11,659 nt of DNA. Origin: JADKIH01 sp964486655. Lineage in GTDB: Bacteria > Bacteroidota > Bacteroidia > AKYH767-A > 2013-40CM-41-45. Numbering within the stretch: position 1 is the stretch's first letter; the number at the start of each line of letters is the position of its first letter. The stretch covers positions 1 to 11,659 of the forward strand of contig CAZAON010000336.1 of the NCBI GenBank assembly GCA_964486655.1, in the 5' to 3' direction. This document shows positions 1 through 5,083 of the stretch, piece by piece. The position numbers and the translations under genes are program-made. The notes beneath the pieces were generated by a model that saw only the letters and a program-made list of their open reading frames with translations, ran no database searches and had not been told where the DNA came from.

Positions 1-420
1 ACAAAGTTATTTAATGACAGTGTAAAGATGCTGAGTACGGCGACAGCGAATGAAGTGCTGAAGCAGTATATTGAATTTGTTGATACTTATAAAGACGATA
101 CTGCTTCGGCGACCTATTTATTTAAAGCGGCGGATCTGGCAAACGGACTCAGAAAACCGCAGGAATCGATTCAGTTATACGAACGTCTTCGTGCAGATTA
201 CCCGGAATATCGCAGAGCGGCAGCTGCTTTATTCATGGAAGGATTTTTATATGAAACATCAGTAGTAGATAAGGAAAAAGCGAAAGAAAAGTACAAAGAG
301 TTCATTGAAAAATACCCCAATCATCAGCTCACTCCATCTGCACAGGCTTCACTGGATCAGTTGAATGCAAATCTTAGTGATGAAGAACTGATAAAGAAAT
401 TTGAAGCACAGCAGAAATGA
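1..420 (+). CDS. TPR-like repeat protein, 3' part only
   Basis: The frame is open from the first base of the window and ends at TGA 418-420, so only the last 139 residues are visible; the ATG at 28 is internal to the open frame and is probably not the start. The protein is helical and charged, with repeated helix pairs of the tetratricopeptide kind, such as a pair containing ESIQLYERLRADYP followed by AAAALFMEGFLYE and then KAKEKYKEFIEKYPNH. This pattern (Y..f...yP..) resembles the TPRs of BamD/CpoB-type periplasmic proteins, but no signal peptide or catalytic motif can be judged because the N-terminus is missing. TPRs normally serve as protein-protein scaffolds. It converges on cdaA across a 181-bp repeat-filled gap. 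The TPR assignment is fairly safe; the specific role is unknown. Confidence 0.75.
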   Translation, partial: TKLFNDSVKMLSTATANEVLKQYIEFVDTYKDDTASATYLFKAADLANGLRKPQESIQLYERLRADYPEYRRAAAALFMEGFLYETSVVDKEKAKEKYKEFIEKYPNHQLTPSAQASLDQLNANLSDEELIKKFEAQQK

Positions 421-450
421 ATTACAAATTACGAATTACGAATTACGAAT
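421..450. repeat. Heptad tandem array, unit ATTACGA
   Basis: Starting at the base after the stop codon of the TPR-like gene, four 7-bp units follow each other: ATTACAA (421-427) and three ATTACGA (428-448), plus a partial AT. A G-rich block, AGGAGGAGAG (451-460), follows. The same unit reappears in the same orientation upstream of cdaA at 1413-1440. I see no gene here. Confidence 0.9.
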
Positions 451-470
451 AGGAGGAGAGCTGTGGTCTT

Positions 471-521
471 TTTGATATTTGATAAAAAATTGGCTTCTAA
501 CATTTAACATCAAATATCAAA
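471..521. repeat. 13-bp perfect inverted repeat in the convergent gap
   Basis: TTTGATATTTGAT (471-483) is the exact reverse complement of ATCAAATATCAAA (509-521), with a 25-base loop. It lies between the ends of two convergent genes, where a bidirectional terminator would be expected. The stem is very AT-rich (two G-C pairs) and neither strand has a T-run after the second arm, so ordinary intrinsic termination is doubtful. The right arm overlaps a heptad array (499-526), and the left arm holds one and a half heptads of similar sequence. Confidence 0.6.
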
Positions 522-526
522 CATCA
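499..526. repeat. Heptad tandem array, unit AACATCA
   Basis: Four units in register: AACATTT (499-505), AACATCA (506-512), AATATCA (513-519), AACATCA (520-526). TTCCCGG follows directly. The 7-bp period matches the other arrays, but the unit sequence is different. Confidence 0.8.
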
Positions 527-557
527 TTCCCGGAAGCAGCAAAAACTTGTTACCCCA

Positions 558-592
558 AATCTTAAATCTTCAATCTTAAATCTTAAATCTTC
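558..592. repeat. Heptad tandem array, unit AATCTTA/AATCTTC
   Basis: Five units in register: AATCTTA, AATCTTC, AATCTTA, AATCTTA, AATCTTC. The array is preceded by TTACCCC (550-556) and followed by ATTACCCA (593-600), and stops just short of the cdaA stop codon at 602. There is no coding potential. Confidence 0.9.
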
Positions 593-601
593 ATTACCCA
601 A

Positions 602-1402
602 TTACTGTTCAAACTCCTCCCGAAGTTTTCTTTCCAGTTCTTCTACTGTCACATTGATCTTGATCTGTCCTTCGCGAGCAAATGAGATTTCACCGGTTTC
701 TTCGGAGACTACAATAGCCAGAGCATCGCTTTGTTCGGTTATTCCGATAGCGGCCCGGTGACGCATTCCGAGGTGGGCCGGGAGTTCAACATTTTCCGTG
801 ACCGGTAAAACGCAGCGTGCGGCTTTTATTTTGTTGTTGACAATAATGATTGCTCCGTCGTGAAGAGGGGAGTTTTTGAAAAAAATGCTTTCGATCAGTC
901 GTTGTGAAATGTCGGCTGACATGTGGTCGCCTGTGTCGGCAAAATATTTGAGCTGTGATGATTTGGCTAAAACGATGATGGCTCCTGTTCTGTCTTTAGC
1001 CATTTGTCGGCAAGCTTTTACGATTTTGGAAATATCGAGAGGCGGATTCTTCTGCAGTTGCCAGTTCCAGGGAAGGAGTTGTTTCGTAAATGTGTTTTTC
1101 GAAATAATGTTATTTGTACCGAGCACGATGAGGAATCGTCTAACTTCCTGCTGGAAGACGATGATAAGTGCAATAAAGCCGAGGCTGATAAATTGTCCGA
1201 GTACGGTTCCAAGCAATTCCATATTCAGGACTTTCACACAAATCCAGTATAATGTGTAGACAGTGAGTAGTCCGATGAAAATATTTATCGCAACCCCACC
1301 CCGCAGAAGATTATATAATTTGTAAAGCAGGAAAGTAAATATTAATATATCGATTATGTCGATAAGTCGTACAGAAAGAAAGCCGATGTGGAAAAGATCC
1401 AA
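602..1402 (-). CDS. cdaA: Membrane diadenylate cyclase CdaA
   Basis: It should make c-di-AMP from two ATP at the inner face of the cytoplasmic membrane. Residues about 13-90 form three hydrophobic segments (around IDIIDILIFTFLLYKLY, INIFIGLLTVYTLYWICV, and ISLGFIALIIVF), followed by a linker and the DisA_N domain from about 120. The two hallmark motifs are present: DGA at 182-184 within SPLHDGAIII and RHR at 214-216 within GMRHRAAIGITE. At 266 residues it has the normal CdaA length. The start is a TTG at 1402: the next stop upstream in frame is close, no ATG lies between, and the first internal Met that would give a long product (residue 61) would remove two membrane helices. No Shine-Dalgarno is visible; an ATTACGA array begins 10 bases upstream. 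It lies downstream of folP on the same strand, a pairing I know from Bacteroidota, but separated by 188 bp. Confidence 0.93.
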   Translation of the reverse strand: MDLFHIGFLSVRLIDIIDILIFTFLLYKLYNLLRGGVAINIFIGLLTVYTLYWICVKVLNMELLGTVLGQFISLGFIALIIVFQQEVRRFLIVLGTNNIISKNTFTKQLLPWNWQLQKNPPLDISKIVKACRQMAKDRTGAIIVLAKSSQLKYFADTGDHMSADISQRLIESIFFKNSPLHDGAIIIVNNKIKAARCVLPVTENVELPAHLGMRHRAAIGITEQSDALAIVVSEETGEISFAREGQIKINVTVEELERKLREEFEQ

Positions 1403-1412
1403 GGGGAGGTTA

Positions 1413-1440
1413 ATTACGAATTACGGATTAAAAATTACGA
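1413..1440. repeat. Heptad tandem array ATTACGA, upstream of cdaA
   Basis: Four units in register: ATTACGA (1413-1419), ATTACGG (1420-1426), ATTAAAA (1427-1433), ATTACGA (1434-1440). It is preceded by GGGGAGGTTA (1403-1412). It lies in the 5' leader or promoter region of cdaA, ending 10 bases from the proposed TTG start, and shares its unit and orientation with the array at 421-450 beyond the other end of cdaA. Confidence 0.85.
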
Positions 1441-1500
1441 TTGCGATTTTTTGAATGCTGCTTATTTTTTTTTAATCTAAACAACTACTGAACATCTCAA

Positions 1501-1577
1501 TACTCTATACTTTGTACTTTGTACTCTGTACTCTGTACTCTGTACTCTGTACTTTGTACTTTGTACTCAATACTCCC
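1501..1577. repeat. Eleven-unit heptad array, TACTCTG/TACTTTG
   Basis: Eleven 7-bp units run without a break: TACTCTA, two TACTTTG, four TACTCTG, two TACTTTG, TACTCAA and TACTCCC. The order is nearly mirror-symmetric, and each inner junction creates the palindrome GTAC. Its far edge is a C-run, 13 bases before the folP stop codon at 1591. With the 1413-1440 array it occupies much of the 188-bp folP-cdaA gap. Units such as TACTTTG resemble the Bacteroidota -7 element TAnnTTTG on the plus strand, but none matches fully. Confidence 0.95.
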
Positions 1578-1590
1578 CCAAAAGTACAAC

Positions 1591-2421
1591 TTACATTTGA
1601 AGTTTCTGAACAAGTTTTATTGCTTCTACGGCTTCTTTTACATCGTGAACCCGGAGAATGGAAGCGCCGTTTAACAGGGCAATGGTATTAAGGGCTGTTG
1701 TGCCGTTAAGCGCATCTTCATTCTTAATATTCAGCACTTTTGTAATCATTGACTTACGGCTTAATCCGGCTAAGATCGGAAAACCCAACATTCTAAAAAC
1801 ATTCAGGTTTTTCAATAGCGTGAAGTTATGCTCCACAGTTTTTCCGAAGCCGAAGCCGGGATCAAGAATAATATCGTGTACATGAGCTGCTTTAATGAGT
1901 TGAATTCGTTGAGCAAAGTATTGGAGAACTTCTTCTAAAACATCTGAATAGAAAGGGTTGTCCTGCATGGTTTCCGGTTCGCCCTTCATATGCATTGCTA
2001 TATATGGAGCTTCAGCTTCGGCGGCGACGGAGTAAATATTTTTATCGAAACCTCCAGCTGAAATATCGTTGATAATGGAAGCGCCGGCTTTCAGTGACTT
2101 TGCGGCGACATCTGAATAAAAAGTGTCAACGGAGATGATTGTTTGATGAAAATGAGAATGAATGGCTGTAATGGCGGAATGAATTCGCTGCCATTCTGTT
2201 TCGGCATCGATGCGGGTTGAGCGCGGACGGGTTGATTGTCCGCCCACATCAACGATTGATGCACCGTCTTTTATCATGTTTTCGACTGCCGAAAGAAGTG
2301 TATTTTCATCCTTAAATTTTCCACCATCATGAAAGGAATCGGGAGTAATATTAATGATGCCCATCACTACAGGTGTTGATAAATCCAAAAGACGGCCTCG
2401 GCAGTTTAAGGTTTTCTTCAT
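1591..2421 (-). CDS. folP: Dihydropteroate synthase
   Basis: It joins p-aminobenzoate and 6-hydroxymethyl-7,8-dihydropterin pyrophosphate into dihydropteroate in folate synthesis (cytoplasmic TIM barrel). With the start at ATG 2421 it has 276 residues, the usual size. Visible motifs are MGIINITPDSF (20-30), DVGGQSTRP (58-66), SVDTF (97-101), NDISAGG (118-124), ILDPGFGFGKT (185-195), GLSRKS (219-224) and RVHDV (257-261). The open frame continues to ATG 2607, but those extra 62 residues do not resemble the family and would overlap the first 37 codons of the divergent gene, so I reject the longer start. Gln62 stands where many enzymes have Glu in GGESTRP; I think this is natural variation. The next gene in the same direction is cdaA. 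Confidence 0.95.
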   Translation of the reverse strand: MKKTLNCRGRLLDLSTPVVMGIINITPDSFHDGGKFKDENTLLSAVENMIKDGASIVDVGGQSTRPRSTRIDAETEWQRIHSAITAIHSHFHQTIISVDTFYSDVAAKSLKAGASIINDISAGGFDKNIYSVAAEAEAPYIAMHMKGEPETMQDNPFYSDVLEEVLQYFAQRIQLIKAAHVHDIILDPGFGFGKTVEHNFTLLKNLNVFRMLGFPILAGLSRKSMITKVLNIKNEDALNGTTALNTIALLNGASILRVHDVKEAVEAIKLVQKLQM

Positions 2422-2495
2422 GTGAAATAACGTATCTTCGGCGGCGTGAAAAGAGTGCTTCCTGTCTGCACGAAAGTAATCATACAATTTTATAA

Positions 2496-3062
2496 ATGGA
2501 AACAGTAACAGCGAATCCCATGTCCAATACATCCACTCAACATGAACAAATAATCGCGGAAGGGAAAAAGATATTTCTTGATAAGCTGAAGGATTATGGA
2601 ACAGCATGGCGCATTCTTCGTGGAAGTTCGGTTACCGATCAGATTTTTATCAAAGCTCAGCGTATTCGCAGCATAGAAGAAAAAGGCATACAAAAGGTAG
2701 ATGACGGAATCTATAATGAGTTTCTGGGTATCATCAATTATTGCATCATCGCGCTTATACAGACAGAGAAGGGCAGTACCACAGAAGAAACGGAGATGAG
2801 CAAAGAGGAAGTAGTTAGTCTGTATGATAAATACGCGAATGAGTCGAGGCGATTGATGGAGAATAAAAATCATGATTACGGAGAAGCCTGGCGGGGGATG
2901 CGTACCAGTTCGATGACCGATTTAATTTTAATGAAACTTTTACGCATAAAACAAATAGAAGACAATAAGGGAAAGACCATAATAAGCGAAGGAGTAGACG
3001 CGAATTTTATGGATATAATTAACTACTCCGTTTTTGCTCTAATCAAATTAAAAGAAAACTGA
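2496..3062 (+). CDS. DUF1599 protein with two tandem domains
   Basis: This 188-residue protein is built from two copies of one all-helical unit, at about 26-89 and 120-185, offset by 94 residues. Matching blocks are DYGTAWR (33-39) and DYGEAWR (127-133), SSVTDQIFIKAQRIRSIE (44-61) and SSMTDLILMKLLRIKQIE (138-155), and FLGIINYCIIAL (76-87) and FMDIINYSVFAL (171-182). I recognise it as the DUF1599 family (Pfam PF07659), which I recall being discussed as a nucleotide-modification-associated domain; I know of no proven reaction. The conserved D/E-rich helical motifs would suit a nucleotide-binding or nucleotide-hydrolysing fold, but this is inference. It is divergent from folP with 74 bp between starts, and the DoxX-like gene begins 19 bp after its stop, probably in one operon. 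ATG at 2520 (residue 9) is a possible alternative start. Confidence 0.85.
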   Translation: METVTANPMSNTSTQHEQIIAEGKKIFLDKLKDYGTAWRILRGSSVTDQIFIKAQRIRSIEEKGIQKVDDGIYNEFLGIINYCIIALIQTEKGSTTEETEMSKEEVVSLYDKYANESRRLMENKNHDYGEAWRGMRTSSMTDLILMKLLRIKQIEDNKGKTIISEGVDANFMDIINYSVFALIKLKEN

Positions 3063-3081
3063 TTTTCAATTCAACACTTAT

Positions 3082-4197
3082 ATGATGAGAATATTAGCAA
3101 ACATATCAAGAGTATTAGTCGGAGTATTATTTATTATTTCCGGATTCATAAAGGCAAACGATCCGCTCGGATTTTCCTATAAACTCGACGAATACTTCAG
3201 TGTATTTCATATGCCCTGGATGTCATCTGTGACATTGCTGCTGGCGATTTTAATTTGTGCATTTGAGATCGGACTTGGTATTGCACTTTTGCTCGGAGCG
3301 AAAATGCGTTTTACGGCATGGTCGTTATTACTCATGATCGTATTTTTCACTTTCCTCACATTCTGGTCATGGAAGTTTGATGTTGTTAAGGATTGCGGAT
3401 GCTTCGGAGATGCTTTGCACCTTAAGCCATTCCAGTCATTCATGAAAGACGTCGTCTTACTCGTTCTCATCTTTTTTATATTCGTCGCCCGTAACGATAT
3501 CAAGCCGTTGTTCGGAGATCGTTCTTCCACTATTTTAGCCTATCTGGGATTCATTGCATCTTTTCTTTTTTCTGTTCATTGTTACAGACATCTTCCTGTC
3601 ATTGATTTTCGTCCGTATGCAATCGGAAAAAGTATTCCGGAAGGAATGAAGCTTCCTCCCGGAGCAAAGACAGACAGTATTGTCATGATGTTTACCTACG
3701 AAAAGGATGGTAAGAGACATGAGTTGGCTGCTGACCAGCTTTCGGGTATTGACGATACATGGAAATTCATTGACCGCACCGATAAGGTTATTCGTGAAGG
3801 AGATAAGCCCGCCATACATGATTTCAGTATTTCCGCAAACGGAACTGATGTGACCGACGATGTTCTGAAAATGAAAAATGTTTTCCTCCTTGTCGCCTAT
3901 AAGTTGAGCAATACAAACGAAGACGCGCAATCGAAGGTGAATGATTTTGTAGCGCTTTGTCAGAAGGATGGCATTGAATTTATCGGACTTACCTCGGCTT
4001 CTCAAAAGGAAATTGAAGACTTCAGGCATAAGCATAATTCCATGTATGATTTTTACAATACGGATGAGACGGCTTTGAAAACTATGATCCGTTCCAATCC
4101 CGGACTGATGCTTTTACAGAATGGCAAAGTCGTTAATATGTGGCATTACAACGATTTTCCGGCTTATGATGAGATCAAGGCTGTACTGGTGAAATAG
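3082..4197 (+). CDS. DoxX-like membrane protein with thioredoxin-like tail (BT_3928 type)
   Basis: The N-terminal half (about 1-165) has four or five membrane segments, around 9-24, 49-73, 77-97, 122-137 and 149-166, in DoxX/MauE style. A loop motif CGCFGD (105-110) lies between segments three and four. The C-terminal part (about 240-371) reads as a thioredoxin-like fold: strand VFLLVAYKL (267-275), helix around 279-294, strand IEFIGLTS (298-305), then NPGLMLLQNGKVV (339-351), where Pro340 sits at the cis-proline position. The usual CXXC after the first strand is absent (residues 275-281 are LSNTNED). DoxX/MauE proteins are linked to quinone or disulfide redox chemistry at the membrane, so CGCFGD may be the redox site; this is inference. 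The start is the first of two adjacent ATGs. It follows the DUF1599 gene by 19 bp. Confidence 0.82.
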   Translation: MMRILANISRVLVGVLFIISGFIKANDPLGFSYKLDEYFSVFHMPWMSSVTLLLAILICAFEIGLGIALLLGAKMRFTAWSLLLMIVFFTFLTFWSWKFDVVKDCGCFGDALHLKPFQSFMKDVVLLVLIFFIFVARNDIKPLFGDRSSTILAYLGFIASFLFSVHCYRHLPVIDFRPYAIGKSIPEGMKLPPGAKTDSIVMMFTYEKDGKRHELAADQLSGIDDTWKFIDRTDKVIREGDKPAIHDFSISANGTDVTDDVLKMKNVFLLVAYKLSNTNEDAQSKVNDFVALCQKDGIEFIGLTSASQKEIEDFRHKHNSMYDFYNTDETALKTMIRSNPGLMLLQNGKVVNMWHYNDFPAYDEIKAVLVK

Positions 4198-4243
4198 TTT
4201 CAGGTCCCGGGTGTCTTGTTTCGGGTTATTCGAAAGGTTTCAA

Positions 4244-4274
4244 TTGCAAATTTTGAAGAAAATGTTCAACTTTG
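4244..4274 (+). promoter_or_regulatory. Possible Bacteroidota-type promoter
   Basis: TTG (4244-4246) is followed after 20 bases by CAACTTTG (4267-4274), one base off the Bacteroidota -7 form TAnnTTTG. It ends 11 bases before the ATG of the small ORF at 4286, so the leader would be very short. The match is to a degenerate motif only. Confidence 0.3.
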
Positions 4275-4285
4275 CGGCTTAACGT

Positions 4286-4420
4286 ATGAAGCAGTATTAC
4301 CTCAAATTGATTTCGCCTAAATCAAAGGAAAGGCTAAAGAAAATTGGCATTGCCGGTTTTCTTTTCTTTCTTTTGAAGGGGATATTATGGCTTGTGGTAG
4401 GGTATTATTTTTTAGCATAG
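4286..4420 (+). CDS. Small single-pass membrane protein, 44 aa
   Basis: An ATG at 4286 opens 44 codons ending in TAG 4418-4420. The N-terminal half is very basic (MKQYYLKLISPKSKERLKK, residues 1-19: seven Lys/Arg). The rest is one hydrophobic stretch, IGIAGFLFFLL (20-30), Lys31, then GILWLVVGYYFLA (32-44). This is the layout of a one-helix membrane peptide with the N-terminus inside. It lies alone in the 289-bp space between the DoxX-like gene and the SGNH gene, on the same strand, with a possible promoter just upstream and no Shine-Dalgarno. The clear charge/hydrophobic division argues against a chance ORF. I have a faint memory of similar short KG-W-L peptides in Bacteroidota but cannot name a family. 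The function is unknown. Confidence 0.6.
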   Translation: MKQYYLKLISPKSKERLKKIGIAGFLFFLLKGILWLVVGYYFLA

Positions 4421-4434
4421 AATACTTCTTCTTA

Positions 4435-4463
4435 TTGTTTCGGTCGAATTTTCTGTAGATTCG
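4435..4463 (+). promoter_or_regulatory. Possible promoter of the polysaccharide genes
   Basis: TTG (4435-4437) and TAGATTCG (4456-4463) are 18 bases apart; the second differs by one base from TAnnTTTG. It lies 23 bases upstream of the SGNH gene ATG, a suitable distance, and would drive the three overlapping plus-strand genes. Nothing else in 4421-4486 looks regulatory. Confidence 0.3.
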
Positions 4464-4486
4464 TTTAAGAAATTTATAATTACTTT

Positions 4487-5083
4487 ATGAATTGGGAAAC
4501 ATTATTATCATTTGGAGATAGCATAACTTTTGGAGCGCGAAGTTATCTTGGATACCCCGAAATTTGCGGCGACATACTGTCCAGATCATTGAATAAACAA
4601 TGGAATGTAATTAATCATTCAAAAAATGGATTTACAACCATTGACCTTGTCAGGTCTCTTAATCCCGTGTTTACTTCTTTTAAGGAATCTTATCCGAGCC
4701 TGATAACTGTAATGATTGGAACAAACGATATTAAGAACAATGTTTCAATCAAAGAATTTAGTATCGCATACATGCAACTGATTACGAAACTCAGGTTACT
4801 TTCCGTGAATCAGAATGTTTTTCTTATAAAGATTCCTCGTATTACCAGAAATGTTTTTTACCCGTATAATTTTTCAATGAATGGAACTGTCGGGCAATTC
4901 AATGCTCGAATCGAATCAATCGCTTCAGATACCGGACTCCGTATTCTTGAGTTCAACTTAGCAGACGATGATTTTTTTGATGGAGTTCATTTGAGCACGA
5001 AAGGCAGCTACACGGCGGCAAATCAACTTGCGGAATTGGTACTTAAAGACAAAGGCATTGCGCATACTTCAGTTATGTCATAA
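4487..5083 (+). CDS. SGNH/GDSL-family hydrolase
   Basis: This is a 198-residue esterase-type protein of the SGNH fold. The four blocks are visible: FGDSITFG (9-16) with nucleophile Ser12, Gly48 in SKNGFTT, MIGTND (76-81) with Asn80, and DGVHLS (165-170) with Asp165 and His168 of the triad. There is no signal peptide, so it is probably cytoplasmic. Such enzymes remove or move acyl groups, often acetyl groups on sugars. Given the glycosyltransferase and sugar-nucleotide epimerase behind it, a substrate in a surface glycan or its precursor is likely, but this is inference. Its last codons overlap the start of the glycosyltransferase gene, which suggests coupled translation. Low G+C, like the next two genes. 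Confidence 0.88.
   Translation: MNWETLLSFGDSITFGARSYLGYPEICGDILSRSLNKQWNVINHSKNGFTTIDLVRSLNPVFTSFKESYPSLITVMIGTNDIKNNVSIKEFSIAYMQLITKLRLLSVNQNVFLIKIPRITRNVFYPYNFSMNGTVGQFNARIESIASDTGLRILEFNLADDDFFDGVHLSTKGSYTAANQLAELVLKDKGIAHTSVMS

Noticed and set aside
451..507. AGGAGG (451-456) followed after six bases by GTG 463 and a 14-codon ORF
   Set aside because: The product is tiny and without features, lies among repeats, and the genes of this window do not use Shine-Dalgarno sites; the G-rich block is more likely part of the repeat boundary.
421..592. CRISPR array in the repeat-filled gap
   Set aside because: The units are 7 bp, directly adjacent, degenerate and lack spacers; no cas genes are present.
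876..1259. Plus-strand 127-codon open frame inside cdaA
   Set aside because: It lies wholly antisense to a well-conserved gene and its product has no recognisable domain.
421..1440. cdaA as a mobile cassette between ATTACGA direct repeats
   Set aside because: The repeats share only the heptad unit, differ in internal units, and cdaA sits beside folP as usual in Bacteroidota; no transposase or terminal inverted repeats are seen.
2422..2607. N-terminal extension of folP to ATG 2607
   Set aside because: It adds 62 residues unlike the family, overlaps the divergent DUF1599 gene, and ATG 2421 gives the normal length and N-terminus.
3535..4035. Minus-strand 166-codon open frame inside the DoxX-like gene
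   Set aside because: Antisense shadow of a conserved membrane protein; composition is Cys/Ser/Asn-rich and domain-free.
4206..4225. CCCG...CGGG hairpin after the DoxX-like gene
   Set aside because: Four-base stem with a 12-base loop and no T-run; could be chance.
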